DNA of 64,000 nt from Yokenella regensburgei ATCC 49455 (GCF_000735455.1 NZ_JMPS01000010.1:62001-126000); one strand, 5' to 3'; counted from the stretch's first letter, positions 8,986 through 22,888 are shown. Program-made: numbers and translations. The notes: generated from the letters alone by a model not told the origin.

Positions 8986-9843
8986 ATGTCATTATTGATA
9001 AAAGGGATCAACACCGGTGTTATTTGTCACGGTAATCATTTTCTGGCTCTTGCGCTCAAAATTAAACACCAACAGAATAAAGAGGCGTCTTTTTTCCTTC
9101 CGGCACTGGTTCTAAGAGATCTCCTCATTGCCCTGGAGTACCGCCTCTGGCAGCATGCAGCGGAGTCACCCACCGCGCAAGAACAACGCCTGCACGACAA
9201 GCGGCGTGAAGCCAAAAAACTGCGCGCTCACGTTCCTGCTATTACCGCAGAAGAGCTGAGCCACGCCGATATTCAGCGACGTGTTGCTGCTGTTACACTC
9301 GTTGCCAGCGAATCCACTCATCTGCTGTTCACCTTTACGCTGAACAATGGGCGCGTCGTTGAAATACGGGTTGAGGAGAATCAGATTGAGGTATTAATCA
9401 TCGCAATGATTCAGGCGATAAATAATGCCGGAATGCACGAACTGGCGCTTCGCCTTTCTTCCTTACTGGATTTTCTGCCACTGTATGATATCGAATGTCG
9501 GTCAGCCGGTTCGCTGGAATACGACAGCTATGATCAACCCGCGTGGAAACACCGCTTATTTACCCGCTATCTCGCGCTGGTTTACCGTTACAGCGACGAC
9601 GCCGGTGATATACAAACCAGCGGAGCCGTTATCAAAACCCGAAGCACGTCGGGATCTGAAGAAACCAAAGCGATTTCACGCCGGTTAATGAATTTCAGCC
9701 CACGGCTCGGGAAGCTCAAAGGACGCCCCTGTCAGGTATATATCCGGGAAATGAAAGTCACACATCAGGAGATGCTCTCACGAGAGCAATGTCTGGAAGC
9801 CGTACATCAGCTGCAGCGGCAGGTTTCGCGCAATCCGCGATAG
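8986..9843 (+). CDS. yjeJ: YjeJ family protein, function unknown
   Basis: A 285-residue soluble protein matching YjeJ in position (between epmB and yjeI) and in its N-terminus (LIKGINTGVI). No enzymatic motif is visible. Residues 50-90 are charged and helical. The start at 8986 is chosen over an ATG 18 bases upstream because GGGAG stands 7 bases ahead. The upstream DNA (8803-8985) is AT-rich, which can mean silencing or phase-variable expression, but nothing specific is seen. Confidence 0.8.
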   Translation: MSLLIKGINTGVICHGNHFLALALKIKHQQNKEASFFLPALVLRDLLIALEYRLWQHAAESPTAQEQRLHDKRREAKKLRAHVPAITAEELSHADIQRRVAAVTLVASESTHLLFTFTLNNGRVVEIRVEENQIEVLIIAMIQAINNAGMHELALRLSSLLDFLPLYDIECRSAGSLEYDSYDQPAWKHRLFTRYLALVYRYSDDAGDIQTSGAVIKTRSTSGSEETKAISRRLMNFSPRLGKLKGRPCQVYIREMKVTHQEMLSREQCLEAVHQLQRQVSRNPR

Positions 9844-9856
9844 CTTCGTTCTTCCT

Positions 9857-9877
9857 GCGCCCCCTGAACGAGGGCGC
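9857..9877. terminator. Hairpin between convergent yjeJ and yjeI
   Basis: GCGCCC and GGGCGC pair across a 9-base loop in the 54-bp gap between two converging genes. There is no strong T tract on either strand, so the terminator role is probable only. Confidence 0.45.
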
Positions 9878-9897
9878 ATGGTATCAGCAGTAGTGCA

Positions 9898-10251
9898 TCA
9901 GTTCGGGCACTTATAGACCTGACCCACCATTTCGCTGTCGGTCGGGACAAAGCTTGAGAGCATGCCCTGCGTTGGGCTGCTGACGCCATAAATCACGTTG
10001 CCGCCCATGGCTGCCGCCTGGTTACGCAGCGCATTCGCCGCGCCACGCATGGAACCACCCTCTTCGCCATGCTGGCCAGAGAGCCAGTTACCTTGTGTAC
10101 CGCTCGCAGTACCTAACAGCTGGCACTGCGCTGCGGGTTTTTCTTCTACGAAGCGAACATTCTGTCCGCCTGCGGACAGCTCGGTTGTAGAGCTGCAACC
10201 TGCCAGCAGCAATGCTGCACCGACGATCCCTGCAGAGACTTTTACGCGCAT
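9898..10251 (-). CDS. yjeI: DUF4156 lipoprotein YjeI
   Basis: A 117-residue lipoprotein. Residues 1-19 are a signal ending in LLLAGC (Cys19), followed by a small domain with the stretch GGNVIYGVSSPTQG, typical of DUF4156. It probably sits in the outer membrane; its function is unknown. The start MRVKVSAG gives the E. coli length; longer reading into the upstream non-coding region is not supported. It lies downstream of groL on the same strand but beyond the groL terminator. Confidence 0.9.
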   Translation of the reverse strand: MRVKVSAGIVGAALLLAGCSSTTELSAGGQNVRFVEEKPAAQCQLLGTASGTQGNWLSGQHGEEGGSMRGAANALRNQAAAMGGNVIYGVSSPTQGMLSSFVPTDSEMVGQVYKCPN

Positions 10252-10324
10252 GTTATTCCTCGTTATCACTGTGCTGGACACACTTGTCCGTGTGAACGTT
10301 ATACTAAAAAGATGACGAAAAGAA

Positions 10325-10353
10325 AAACCCCCGGACATCTCTGCCCGGGGGTT
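10325..10353 (-). terminator. groSL operon terminator
   Basis: On the minus strand, AAACCCCCGGGC pairs with TCCGGGGGTTT across a short loop and is followed by TTTTC. It lies 30 bp after groL, ahead of yjeI. Confidence 0.88.
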
Positions 10354-10382
10354 TCTTTATTTCTATGCGGTATAGCGCACGA

Positions 10383-12041
<1,659 letters not shown>

Positions 12042-12069
12042 TCAAAATTCGTACAGTTTCGTGCGTAAA

Positions 12070-12480
<411 letters not shown>

Positions 12481-12512
12481 TTAAAAAAAATTTACTCCCC
12501 GGGTATAAGGCA

Positions 12513-12983
12513 TTAACGATCGTCTTTATGATCCAGACGATCGCGCTCGTCGTCTTTGCGCTGATACTCACCGTCAAACGTGTTCCCACCCTGGTCTGCG
12601 CCGTTGAATCCACCACCCGACATGCTGGTGAAACGCAGGTGCGGCATCAGCTTCACCGTCAGGTGATTTTGCACCGGCGGTAACAACAAAAGCAGGCCGA
12701 GGAAGTCAGTGAAGAAGCCCGGTAACAGCAGCAGGATGCCAGCGATGATGATAGACACGCTTTTGATCATCTCAGAGGCCGGGTTCTCACCCGCCGCCAT
12801 TTTCTGCTGCATCAGCACAAAATTCTTGAAGCCCTGGTTACGCACCAGCGACATACCGATAATCGACGTGAAAATAACCAGCAGCAGGGTCAGCAGAACG
12901 CCCAGCACGTGCGCGACCTGGATAAAAATCGAGATCTCGACGTAAACGTATAAAAAAACAGCAATAAGTGGTATCCAGCGCAC
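12513..12983 (-). CDS. fxsA: FxsA membrane protein
   Basis: A 156-residue inner-membrane protein of the FxsA/cytoplasmic-membrane family. It has hydrophobic helices near 2-22, 25-45 and 75-105 and a very charged C-terminal tail ending DHKDDR. When overproduced in E. coli it relieves exclusion of phage T7 by the F plasmid; its normal role is unclear. The start is GTG at 12983 behind AGGAG, which gives the E. coli N-terminus (MRW with three helices). Confidence 0.93.
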   Translation of the reverse strand: MRWIPLIAVFLYVYVEISIFIQVAHVLGVLLTLLLVIFTSIIGMSLVRNQGFKNFVLMQQKMAAGENPASEMIKSVSIIIAGILLLLPGFFTDFLGLLLLLPPVQNHLTVKLMPHLRFTSMSGGGFNGADQGGNTFDGEYQRKDDERDRLDHKDDR

Positions 12984-13166
12984 TGGCTTCTCCTTTAGGG
13001 GCAGCGGCGCTTGCGCCACTGCAGGTATAGGTTTGCGATTCGCATACCTGGAAAGTGGGGGTAAAACGCCAGTTTTCAATCAGAGGACAGAGTTATTTTT
13101 AGCAATAATCAGAAAGCGGTGACGTATTTCACAGATTAATAATTCTTATGCGAATCTGGGCTGAAT

Positions 13167-13184
13167 AAGTGATCCAGATTACTG
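13167..13184 (+). promoter_or_regulatory. CRP-site candidate upstream of aspA
   Basis: AGTGATCCAGATTACT (13168-13183) fits TGTGA-N6-TCACA with mismatches and lies about 150 bp ahead of aspA. The E. coli aspA promoter is CRP-activated. The spacing to a -10 box was not established. Confidence 0.5.
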
Positions 13185-13319
13185 CAATTCGCTATCATCA
13201 GCATATGATCGTGGGCACCGGGCCGGTTAAGGAAATAATCTTCGGTCAGAAAATATGCATAACCCCAGATGTTCTGTGTATTGGGTGAAATCATTGGCAG
13301 CTTGAAAAAGAAGGTTCAC

Positions 13320-14756
13320 ATGTTAAACAACATTCGTATCGAAGAAGACTTGTTGGGTACCAGGGAAGTTCCAGCGGACGCGTACTACGGTGTCCACACT
13401 CTTAGAGCGATTGAAAACTTCTACATCAGCAACAGCAAAATCAGCGATATCCCTGAGTTTGTACGTGGCATGGTGATGGTTAAGAAAGCCGCTGCGCTGG
13501 CTAACAAGGAACTGCAAACCATTCCTAAGAGCATCGCGAACGCCATTATTGCCGCATGTGACGAAGTCCTGAACAATGGAAAATGCATGGATCAGTTCCC
13601 GGTTGACGTCTATCAGGGCGGCGCGGGCACTTCCGTGAATATGAACACCAACGAAGTACTGGCAAACATCGGCCTGGAGCTGATGGGTCATCAGAAAGGT
13701 GAATACCAATATCTGAACCCGAACGACCACGTGAACAAATGCCAGTCCACGAACGATGCCTACCCGACCGGCTTCCGTATCGCCGTTTACGCCTCCGTCG
13801 TTAAACTGGTTGATGCTATCAACCAACTGGGCGATGGCTTCCAGCGTAAAGCGGTCGAATTCCAGGACATCCTGAAAATGGGTCGTACCCAGCTGCAGGA
13901 CGCGGTCCCGATGACCCTCGGTCAGGAATTCCACGCGTTTAACGTTCTGCTGAACGAAGAAACCAAAAACCTGCTGCGCACTTCCGAACTGCTGCTCGAA
14001 GTGAACCTCGGCGCGACCGCTATCGGTACACGTCTGAACACCCCGGACGGCTATCAGCAGCTGGCAGTACAGAAACTGGCGGAAGTGAGCAACCTGGCGG
14101 TCGTTCCGGCAGAAGACCTGATCGAAGCGACCTCTGACTGCGGCGCCTACGTGATGGTACACAGCGCCCTGAAACGCCTGGCGGTGAAACTGTCTAAGAT
14201 CTGTAACGATCTGCGTCTGCTCTCTTCCGGTCCGCGTGCGGGTCTGAACGAAATCAACCTGCCAGAGCTGCAGGCCGGTTCTTCCATCATGCCAGCTAAA
14301 GTGAACCCGGTAGTACCAGAAGTGGTGAACCAGGTTTGCTTCAAAGTCATCGGCAACGACACTACCGTGACCATGGCTTCTGAAGCCGGTCAGCTGCAGT
14401 TGAACGTAATGGAGCCGGTGATTGGCGAAGCGATGTTTGAGTCTATCCACATCCTGACCAACGCCTGCTACAACCTGCTCGAAAAATGCATTAACGGCAT
14501 TACCGCGAACAAAGAAGTTTGCGAAGGTTATGTCTACAACTCGATTGGTATCGTCACCTACCTGAACCCGTTCATCGGTCACCACAACGGCGATATCGTC
14601 GGCAAGATCTGTGCCGAAACCGGTAAGAGCGTGCGTGAAGTGGTGCTGGAGCGCGGGCTGTTAACCGAAGCAGAACTGGATGACATCTTCTCTCCACAAA
14701 ACCTGATGCATCCGGCCTATAAAGCAAAACGTTATACAGATGAAAATGAACAGTAG
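13320..14756 (+). CDS. aspA: Aspartate ammonia-lyase
   Basis: A 478-residue fumarase/aspartase-superfamily enzyme that deaminates L-aspartate to fumarate and ammonia, feeding fumarate respiration. The signature loop [11 protein letters not shown] is near residue 320. The start [10 protein letters not shown] gives the E. coli length and has AAGG upstream; a longer frame begins 51 bases earlier without a ribosome site. A terminator separates it from dcuA, whose product exchanges aspartate or fumarate for succinate. Confidence 0.98.
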   Translation: MLNNIRIEEDLLGTREVPADAYYGVHTLRAIENFYISNSKISDIPEFVRGMVMVKKAAALANKELQTIPKSIANAIIAACDEVLNNGKCMDQFPVDVYQGGAGTSVNMNTNEVLANIGLELMGHQKGEYQYLNPNDHVNKCQSTNDAYPTGFRIAVYASVVKLVDAINQLGDGFQRKAVEFQDILKMGRTQLQDAVPMTLGQEFHAFNVLLNEETKNLLRTSELLLEVNLGATAIGTRLNTPDGYQQLAVQKLAEVSNLAVVPAEDLIEATSDCGAYVMVHSALKRLAVKLSKICNDLRLLSSGPRAGLNEINLPELQAGSSIMPAKVNPVVPEVVNQVCFKVIGNDTTVTMASEAGQLQLNVMEPVIGEAMFESIHILTNACYNLLEKCINGITANKEVCEGYVYNSIGIVTYLNPFIGHHNGDIVGKICAETGKSVREVVLERGLLTEAELDDIFSPQNLMHPAYKAKRYTDENEQ

Positions 14757-14776
14757 CAGTCGTTCAGGTTAAACTG

Positions 14777-14809
14777 AAAAAAGGCATGCCAGCAATGGCA
14801 TGCCTTTTT
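14777..14809 (+). terminator. aspA terminator
   Basis: AAAAAGGCATGCC pairs with GGCATGCCTTTTT across AGCAAT, 20 bp after aspA. Read-through into dcuA is possible, as in E. coli. Confidence 0.9.
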
Positions 14810-14875
14810 CACTTTTATTGGATACCAAAACACAACATTTAATTATCCAACGTTCAACAATCAAGGAAGCAGTTT

Positions 14876-16177
14876 ATGATAATCATCGAGCTTATCATCG
14901 TATTAGCGGCGATATTTGTGGGCGCCAGGCTAGGGGGTATTGGCATCGGCTACGCCGGTGGGCTGGGGGTTTTAGTTCTGGCACTCATTGGCGTCAAACC
15001 GGGGAATATTCCCTTTGACGTGATTTCCATCATCATGGCCGTTATCGCCGCTATCTCTGCGATGCAGGTAGCAGGCGGTCTCGACTATCTCGTTAATCAA
15101 ACAGAAAAACTGCTGCGCAGGAACCCGAAATACATCACCATTCTTGCGCCGATTGTGACTTACTTCCTGACGATTTTCGCAGGTACCGGGAACATCTCCC
15201 TGGCTACGCTGCCGGTTATCGCTGAAGTTGCGAAAGAACAAGGCATTAAGCCGTGCCGTCCGCTCTCAACGGCGGTGGTCTCGGCGCAGATTGCCATTAC
15301 CGCCTCGCCTATCTCTGCGGCGGTGGTCTACATGTCATCCGTAATGGAAGGCCACGGTGTCAGCTACATTCATCTGCTGTCGGTCGTTATTCCGTCCACG
15401 CTGCTGGCCGTGCTGCTGATGTCCTTCCTGGTCACCATGCTGTTTAACTCAAAACTGTCTGACGATCCGGTGTACCTCAAGCGCCTGGAAGAAGGCCTGA
15501 TTGAGCTGCGCGGTGAGAAGCAGATCGAAATTAAACCGCGTGCCAAACTGTCGGTACTGCTGTTCCTGCTGGGCGTGGTGTGCGTGGTCATTTATGCCAT
15601 CGTCAACAGCCCGAGCCTGGGCCTGGTTGCCACCCCGCTGATGAACACCACTAACGCTATCCTCATCATCATGCTGAGCGTGGCGACGCTGACCACCATC
15701 TTCTGCGGCGTTGAACCTGACGTCATCCTCAACTCCAGTACCTTTAAAGCCGGTATGAGCGCCTGTATTTGTATTCTCGGCGTGGCGTGGCTTGGCGATA
15801 CCTTCGTATCTGCCAACATCGACTGGATTAAAGAAACCGCAGGTGCCGTGATCCAGGGTCATCCGTGGCTGCTGGCGGTGATCTTCTTCTTCGCGTCTGC
15901 GCTGCTGTACTCTCAGGCGGCTACCGCGAAGGCGCTGATGCCGATGGCGCTGGCGCTGAACGTCTCTCCGCTGACCGCAGTGGCTTCTTTCGCCGCGGTA
16001 TCTGGTCTGTTCATTCTGCCAACCTACCCAACGCTGGTAGCGGCGGTACAGATGGATGACACCGGTACCACTCGAATCGGCCGTTTCGTCTTTAACCACC
16101 CGTTCTTTATTCCGGGCACCATGGGCGTTGTTTTCTCCGTGTGCTTCGGTTTCCTGTTAGGCAGCGTTATGCTGTAA
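14876..16177 (+). CDS. dcuA: Anaerobic C4-dicarboxylate transporter DcuA
   Basis: A 433-residue inner-membrane carrier with about 10-12 helices that imports aspartate, fumarate or malate and exports succinate. It is almost identical along its length to E. coli DcuA, including the helix GTGNISLATLPVIAEVAKEQ. The ATG has AAGGA upstream. With aspA and frdABCD it completes an aspartate-to-succinate fermentation route. Confidence 0.98.
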   Translation: MIIIELIIVLAAIFVGARLGGIGIGYAGGLGVLVLALIGVKPGNIPFDVISIIMAVIAAISAMQVAGGLDYLVNQTEKLLRRNPKYITILAPIVTYFLTIFAGTGNISLATLPVIAEVAKEQGIKPCRPLSTAVVSAQIAITASPISAAVVYMSSVMEGHGVSYIHLLSVVIPSTLLAVLLMSFLVTMLFNSKLSDDPVYLKRLEEGLIELRGEKQIEIKPRAKLSVLLFLLGVVCVVIYAIVNSPSLGLVATPLMNTTNAILIIMLSVATLTTIFCGVEPDVILNSSTFKAGMSACICILGVAWLGDTFVSANIDWIKETAGAVIQGHPWLLAVIFFFASALLYSQAATAKALMPMALALNVSPLTAVASFAAVSGLFILPTYPTLVAAVQMDDTGTTRIGRFVFNHPFFIPGTMGVVFSVCFGFLLGSVML

Positions 16178-16188
16178 CCACTCACAGC

Positions 16189-16210
16189 GGGGCGTGCAAA
16201 CGCCCCGTTT
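16189..16210 (+). terminator. dcuA terminator
   Basis: GGGGCG and CGCCCC pair across TGCAAA (16189-16206), followed by GTTTG. The T tract is weak. Confidence 0.65.
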
Positions 16211-16303
16211 GCTCAGTTTTACATCTCACCGCTAACCCGTTTCACCACCCGCTGTTATAGTATCTCCTTTCTCTTTCTGGCCATTTTTACTGATGAGGTG
16301 TCC

Positions 16304-16633
16304 ATGTCTGACGAAAATACTCAGGTTGTTGTTGTACTTTGTACCGCTCCCGATGAAGCCAGCGCTCAGGATCTGGCCGCGAAAGTGCTCGCTGAAAAGC
16401 TTGCCGCCTGCGTCACCATCCTGCCGGGCGCGACGTCGCTCTACTACTGGGAGGGGAAGCTCGAACAGGAATATGAAGTGCAGATGATCCTCAAAACCAA
16501 TATCGCGTGCCAGCAGGCGCTGCTGGACTGCCTGAAGTCACATCACCCTTATCAGACCCCAGAATTACTGGCTTTGCCTGTCACCCACGGAGATAACGAT
16601 TACCTCTCATGGCTCAACGCATCATTACGCTGA
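16304..16633 (+). CDS. cutA: Divalent-cation tolerance protein CutA
   Basis: A 109-residue trimeric PII-like protein linked to copper and divalent-cation tolerance. The conserved core includes [20 protein letters not shown]. The start is ATG at 16304, five bases after GAGG; a GTG two codons earlier overlaps that ribosome site. The 3' end overlaps dsbD by 25 bp, so the two genes are coupled. Confidence 0.95.
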   Translation: MSDENTQVVVVLCTAPDEASAQDLAAKVLAEKLAACVTILPGATSLYYWEGKLEQEYEVQMILKTNIACQQALLDCLKSHHPYQTPELLALPVTHGDNDYLSWLNASLR

Positions 16634-18333
16634 TTCTGCTGCTGTGCAGTACTTCCGCCTTTGCCGGACTATTTGACGCTCCCGGGCGCTCGACGTTTGT
16701 TCCGGCAGACCAGGCCTTTGCCTTCGATTTCCAGCAAAACCAGAACGATTTGACGCTGAGCTGGCACATCAAAGAGGGTTACTACCTCTACCGCCAGCAG
16801 ATCAAAGTGACTCCGGCAGACGCCAGTATTGCTCCTCTGCAACTGCCAAAAGGAGAGTGGCATGAAGACGAGTTTTACGGCAAAAGCGAAATCTACCGCC
16901 AGCGCCTGAACCTGCCACTGACCGTGACTCAGGCAGCAAAAGGCGGCACGCTGACCGTGGTGTATCAGGGCTGTGCCGACGCCGGTTTCTGCTACCCACC
17001 GGAGAGCAAAACCGTTCCGCTGAGTGAAGTGACGGCAATAGCTACGGTAAATCCCTCTTTCTCCTCAGGGGAGCCCGCTGGTGCAACGCCTCCGACCGGG
17101 GTAAAGGGCGATGAGCACACCAGCCTCCCCTTCACCGCCCTGTGGGCGCTGCTGATTGGCATTGGGATCGCCTTCACCCCCTGCGTCCTGCCGATGTATC
17201 CGCTGATCTCCGGCATCGTGCTCGGCGGCAAGCAGCGTCTCTCTACTGGCCGCGCCCTGCTGCTGGCGTTTATCTACGTGCAGGGGATGGCGCTCACCTA
17301 TACCGCACTTGGTCTGGTGGTTGCCGCCGCGGGGCTACAGTTCCAGGCCGCACTTCAGCACCCTTATGTGCTGATTGGCCTGTCGGTGGTGTTTATCCTG
17401 CTGGCGCTGTCGATGTTTGGCCTGTTCTCGCTGCAGCTGCCTTCATCCCTGCAGACCCGACTGACCCTGATGAGCAACCGCCGGCAGGGCGGCTCTGCGG
17501 GCGGCGTGTTTGCGATGGGTGCCATTGCCGGGCTTATCTGCTCTCCCTGCACCACCGCGCCGCTGAGCGCCATTCTGCTCTATATTGCCCAGAGTGGTAA
17601 TCTGTGGCTCGGCGGCGGTACGCTATACCTGTACGCGCTGGGTATGGGCCTGCCACTTATCCTGGTCACCGTGTTTGGTAATCGCCTGCTGCCGAAGTCC
17701 GGGCCGTGGATGGCGCACGTCAAAACCGCCTTTGGCTTTGTCATTCTCGCGCTGCCGGTGTTCCTGCTGGAGCGCATTCTCGGGGATACGTGGGGGCTGC
17801 GACTGTGGTCGATGCTTGGCGTCGCCTTCTTCGCCTGGGCGTTTATCACTTCACTCAACGTCAGCCGACCCTGGATGCGGCTTCTGCAAATCATTCTGCT
17901 GGCGGCTGCGTTTATTAGCGCCCGTCCGCTGCAGGACTGGGCGTTTGGCGCGCCTCAGGCCGCGACTCAGCAGCACCTGAACTTCACCACCATCCGCACG
18001 CCAGAAGAGCTGGATAAAGCGCTTGCCAGCGCCCAGGGGAAACCGGTAATGCTCGATCTCTACGCCGACTGGTGCGTAGCCTGTAAAGAGTTCGAGAAAT
18101 ACACCTTCAGCGATGCAAACGTGCAACAGCAGTTAAAAAATACGCTTTTACTGCAGGCCGATGTCACCAAAAACGGGCCGCAGGATGTCGCCCTGCTGAA
18201 GCACCTGCAGGTGCTGGGGCTGCCCACCATCCTGTTCTTTAATCAGGCTGGCGAAGAACTACCGGCGCATCGGGTGACGGGTTTCATGGACGCCGGGGCA
18301 TTTGCCGCGCATTTGCAGAAACTGCCGCAGTAA
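16609..18333 (+). CDS. dsbD: Thiol:disulfide interchange protein DsbD
   Basis: A 574-residue inner-membrane electron carrier that takes reducing power from cytoplasmic thioredoxin to periplasmic DsbC, DsbG and CcmG. A signal peptide of about 19 residues ending AFA is followed by the periplasmic alpha domain (CADAGFC, Cys122 and Cys128). Eight membrane helices carry a cysteine in each half (TPCVLPMY and SPCTTAPL), and the C-terminal thioredoxin-like domain has CVAC. It is slightly longer than E. coli DsbD (565). Confidence 0.97.
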   Translation: MAQRIITLILLLCSTSAFAGLFDAPGRSTFVPADQAFAFDFQQNQNDLTLSWHIKEGYYLYRQQIKVTPADASIAPLQLPKGEWHEDEFYGKSEIYRQRLNLPLTVTQAAKGGTLTVVYQGCADAGFCYPPESKTVPLSEVTAIATVNPSFSSGEPAGATPPTGVKGDEHTSLPFTALWALLIGIGIAFTPCVLPMYPLISGIVLGGKQRLSTGRALLLAFIYVQGMALTYTALGLVVAAAGLQFQAALQHPYVLIGLSVVFILLALSMFGLFSLQLPSSLQTRLTLMSNRRQGGSAGGVFAMGAIAGLICSPCTTAPLSAILLYIAQSGNLWLGGGTLYLYALGMGLPLILVTVFGNRLLPKSGPWMAHVKTAFGFVILALPVFLLERILGDTWGLRLWSMLGVAFFAWAFITSLNVSRPWMRLLQIILLAAAFISARPLQDWAFGAPQAATQQHLNFTTIRTPEELDKALASAQGKPVMLDLYADWCVACKEFEKYTFSDANVQQQLKNTLLLQADVTKNGPQDVALLKHLQVLGLPTILFFNQAGEELPAHRVTGFMDAGAFAAHLQKLPQ

Positions 18334-18370
18334 ACAACAATTTTGAGTGGGAAATGTGGAGGAATACATC

Positions 18371-18946
18371 GTGCAACGTGAAGACGTACTGGGAGAAGTC
18401 CTGCAATTACTTGAGACCAAAGGAATTGCCAGCACCACGCTTGAGATGGTGGCCGAACACGTCAATTATCCTCTCGAAGAGATAACCCGTTTCTGGCCGG
18501 ATAAAGAGGCGCTGCTGTACGACGCACTGCGCTTTCTCAGCCAGCAGGTAGACGTCTGGCGCCGCCAGCTGCTGCTGAACGAAGAGCTGAGCGTGGAGCA
18601 GAAGCTGATGGCGCGTTACAACGCCCTGACCGAATGCGTCAGCAACAAGCGCTACCCGGGCTGTCTGTTCATTGCTGCCTGTACGTTTTATCCGGATCCA
18701 GAGCATCCGGTGCATCAACTGGCGGACCAGCAAAAACGTGCCGCCCACGACTGCACCCATGAGCTGCTGACGCAGCTCGAAATCGACGATCCGGCGATGG
18801 TCGCAAAGCAGATGGAGCTGATTCTTGAAGGGTGTTTAAGCCGCATGCTGGTGAAACGCAGCCAGGCCGACGTAGATACCGCGCGTCGTCTGGCGGAAGA
18901 TATTCTGCGTTTTGCCCAGTGCCGCCAGGGCGGCGCGCTGACCTGA
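18371..18946 (+). CDS. yjdC: TetR-type regulator YjdC
   Basis: A 191-residue TetR-family protein with an N-terminal helix-turn-helix (residues about 20-45, [19 protein letters not shown]) and an all-helical ligand domain. The start is GTG at 18371, just after GGAGG, giving the E. coli length and N-terminus. It follows dsbD by 37 bp and may be cotranscribed with cutA-dsbD. Its target genes are not established. Confidence 0.92.
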   Translation: MQREDVLGEVLQLLETKGIASTTLEMVAEHVNYPLEEITRFWPDKEALLYDALRFLSQQVDVWRRQLLLNEELSVEQKLMARYNALTECVSNKRYPGCLFIAACTFYPDPEHPVHQLADQQKRAAHDCTHELLTQLEIDDPAMVAKQMELILEGCLSRMLVKRSQADVDTARRLAEDILRFAQCRQGGALT

Positions 18947-18954
18947 TCGATATG

Positions 18955-19008
18955 AAAATGGTGCATTGTCGGTCAAACTGCCGCAAAGTTAAGCAAACGC
19001 ACCATTTT
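18955..19008 (+). terminator. Possible long-loop hairpin after yjdC
   Basis: AAAATGGTGC (18955-18964) and GCACCATTTT (18999-19008) form a 10-bp stem with a 34-base loop, ending in T residues. It may end the dsbD-yjdC transcript just before the tRNA promoter. The long loop lowers confidence. Confidence 0.4.
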
Positions 19009-19021
19009 TAAGGAAATTTGG

Positions 19022-19050
19022 TTGACGACTGGGGCTGATTACGGTTTAAT
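19022..19050 (+). promoter_or_regulatory. tRNA-Phe promoter
   Basis: TTGACG (19022-19027), a 17-bp spacer and TTTAAT (19045-19050) are followed by a GC-rich TCGCCCC discriminator. The last is typical of stable-RNA promoters under stringent control. Confidence 0.8.
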
Positions 19051-19060
19051 TCGCCCCGTT

Positions 19061-19136
19061 GCCCGGATAGCTCAGTCGGTAGAGCAGGGGATTGAAAATC
19101 CCCGTGTCCTTGGTTCGATTCCGAGTCCGGGCACCA
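19061..19136 (+). tRNA. pheU: tRNA-Phe (anticodon GAA)
   Basis: A 76-nt tRNA with a complete cloverleaf: acceptor stem GCCCGGA / TCCGGGC, D loop AGCTCAGTCGGTAGAGC, anticodon arm GGGGA-TTGAAAA-TCCCC with GAA at 19094-19096, TPsiC loop GGTTCGATTCC, and encoded CCA. Its place after yjdC matches E. coli pheU, a common site for island integration. Confidence 0.98.
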
Positions 19137-19147
19137 CTTATTCCAGA

Positions 19148-19175
19148 AAAACCAGCCTACGGGCTGGTTTTTTGC
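19148..19175 (+). terminator. tRNA-Phe terminator
   Basis: AAACCAGCC pairs with GGCTGGTTT across a short TACG-containing loop, followed by TTTT, 12 bp after the tRNA. Confidence 0.9.
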
Positions 19176-19220
19176 TTCCTGCTTCCCGCATCATAAAACC
19201 TTTCCCTCACCGAGAAAATC

Positions 19221-19709
<489 letters not shown>

Positions 19710-19761
19710 TCATTCTGTTCGCAGTGAAACCAAAACCCGTCAACGTTCTGGAGTCCATGTT

Positions 19762-20343
19762 ATGCACAGTCGCCTTGAGGATCATCAGCAAATTAACGCG
19801 CTTATCACGGGCTGGATGCACCGCGATCTCGGGGAATGGGAACAGCTTCGCAACCTGTTTCACCCGGATGGCACTATCGAAATCACCTGGTTTGAAGGGC
19901 TTGCCAGCGATTTTGTTGATGGTTCAATGCGGATGGGAAAATCGGACCTGCGCACCAAACACCTGATCGCCACCCCGATGGTGACCTTTAATGCCAGCGC
20001 CACGAAGGCCATTGTTGAAACGAACGCGATGATTATCGCCGAGAATATAGCGCTGGATCTGGGCTGTCAGTGTCACAACCGCTTTTATGACCTGGTGGAA
20101 AAACGTGATGGCGTATGGAAGCTGTTCCACCGCCAGAGCATTTACGATATGGGTAGCTTCACCTTCCCGTGTGGGATGGTCAGCATTGACCAGGATGCAG
20201 CCGCGAAATATCCGCGTGAATACGCTGCACTGGCCTACCTGCTGGAAAAAAGCGGCTTTCCGGTACAGCGCGTATTTGCCACACGAGGCAGCCTGCTCGA
20301 ACAACAGATGAAAGCGGACAGCAAACGCTGGCTGTCGGCATAA
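19762..20343 (+). CDS. SnoaL/NTF2-like protein
   Basis: A 193-residue protein with the SnoaL-like polyketide cyclase/NTF2 fold pattern. The opening helix DHQQINALITGWMHRDLGEW is followed by LRNLFHPDGTIEITWFEG and strands ending in the RFYDLVEKRDGVWKLFHRQS segment. Such proteins are enzymes or ligand binders, and the substrate is unknown. The start is ATG at 19762 behind GGAG; the frame is open further upstream without support. It converges on yiaJ with 13 bp between. Its proximity to the sugar-acid operon suggests, but does not show, a related role. Confidence 0.7.
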   Translation: MHSRLEDHQQINALITGWMHRDLGEWEQLRNLFHPDGTIEITWFEGLASDFVDGSMRMGKSDLRTKHLIATPMVTFNASATKAIVETNAMIIAENIALDLGCQCHNRFYDLVEKRDGVWKLFHRQSIYDMGSFTFPCGMVSIDQDAAAKYPREYAALAYLLEKSGFPVQRVFATRGSLLEQQMKADSKRWLSA

Positions 20344-20356
20344 CCCGCCTGACTGA

Positions 20357-21172
20357 CTACTCCCGGACGGTAAAGCCCAGCTCATTTGAGATGGCCTGCG
20401 CGGTCTCCCGCAATGGCTTAAGCAGGTTTTTCTCGCCAATCTGCTTAAGCCGCGAAGTCGATAACGAAATAGAAATGGCATATGGCACCCGGTGATGAAT
20501 ATCGAAAACCGGTACTGCAATACAGGAGACACCCAACTCGTTCTCTTCACGATCCATCGCCATGCTGCTTTCGCGGATCTGCGCCAGCTCATCGTACATC
20601 GCCGGTAGCCCGGTGATGGTGTTACGGGTCAGCGGCAGGATCTTGTCCTGATGGCTTTCCCAATAAGATGCCACATAGTCCGGGTGGCCAAACGCCATAT
20701 AGATTTTGCCCATGGCCGAGCAGTACAGCGGCATGTGCTGACCAATATAAGCGCGAGTACGTAGCATCCCGGTAGTGGGTTCCAGCTTATAAATCAGGAT
20801 CGCGTGGTCATCTTCGCGGCTGGAGAAGTTGATAGTCTCGCCGGTGGCAATATTCAACGACTCCAGATGCGGGGCAGCAACATGAATGATATTCAGCGAC
20901 GATAACGCTTTTTGACCCACAGCGATAAACTTGGTGGTCAGGCGATAGCTTCCGGCCGCCGGTGCGGGAGTGACATATCCACATGACTGCAGCCCTTGTA
21001 GTAACCGGTGAACCGTACTTTTGTTCAACCCTGCCAGTTCTGATAAATGCGCCAGCGGGCAGCCGTTGGGATAGTTACTGAGGATCTCAATCAGCATCAA
21101 ACCACGGAACAGGCTCTGACTTCCTGCTGGCCTCTCTTTATCTTGCGTCACATCACTCTCTTTTGTGCCCAT
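20357..21172 (-). CDS. yiaJ: IclR-family repressor YiaJ (PlaR)
   Basis: A 271-residue IclR regulator. The N-terminal winged helix (about residues 20-75, LSELAGLNKSTVHRLLQGLQ) is followed by the IclR ligand domain. It is very close to E. coli YiaJ, which represses the divergent yiaK operon. The start MGTKESDVTQ is chosen because a GGGGA ribosome site precedes it; an open frame of about 100 further codons crosses the yiaJ-yiaK control region and is not coding. A palindrome in the intergenic region is a likely operator. Confidence 0.94.
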   Translation of the reverse strand: MGTKESDVTQDKERPAGSQSLFRGLMLIEILSNYPNGCPLAHLSELAGLNKSTVHRLLQGLQSCGYVTPAPAAGSYRLTTKFIAVGQKALSSLNIIHVAAPHLESLNIATGETINFSSREDDHAILIYKLEPTTGMLRTRAYIGQHMPLYCSAMGKIYMAFGHPDYVASYWESHQDKILPLTRNTITGLPAMYDELAQIRESSMAMDREENELGVSCIAVPVFDIHHRVPYAISISLSTSRLKQIGEKNLLKPLRETAQAISNELGFTVRE

Positions 21173-21330
21173 CGTTTTCGTTCCCCTTTTCGTCGCGCTC
21201 TGATGGTAGCGCAAAGTGTGTTTCAGTTCACGATCTGAACCAAAAAAACACAACCTTTTGATTTTGATGATTTTAAAAAATAGCGTTTGCCGTTGATCTG
21301 TCAAAATTTGATCGTTATATTTGAAATCGG

Positions 21331-21347
21331 ATTTCGCATAGTGAAAT
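21331..21347 (+). promoter_or_regulatory. Candidate YiaJ operator
   Basis: ATTTC-GCATAGT-GAAAT is a 17-bp inverted repeat about 45 bp ahead of yiaK, inside the 217-bp AT-rich gap between divergent yiaJ and yiaK. IclR-family operators are often palindromes with such TTTC/GAAA arms. Its regulatory role is inferred. Confidence 0.5.
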
Positions 21348-21389
21348 TTAAAGATAAAAAAGCGATCAGGTTTAACAAGGAAAACCGCA

Positions 21390-22864
<1,475 letters not shown>

Positions 22865-22888
22865 AAAGTTATCTTTCAGGAGCACAAC

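Noticed and set aside
13323-14585. 420-codon open frame opposite aspA
   Set aside because: Antisense to the well-conserved aspA; same codon-bias effect as at groL.
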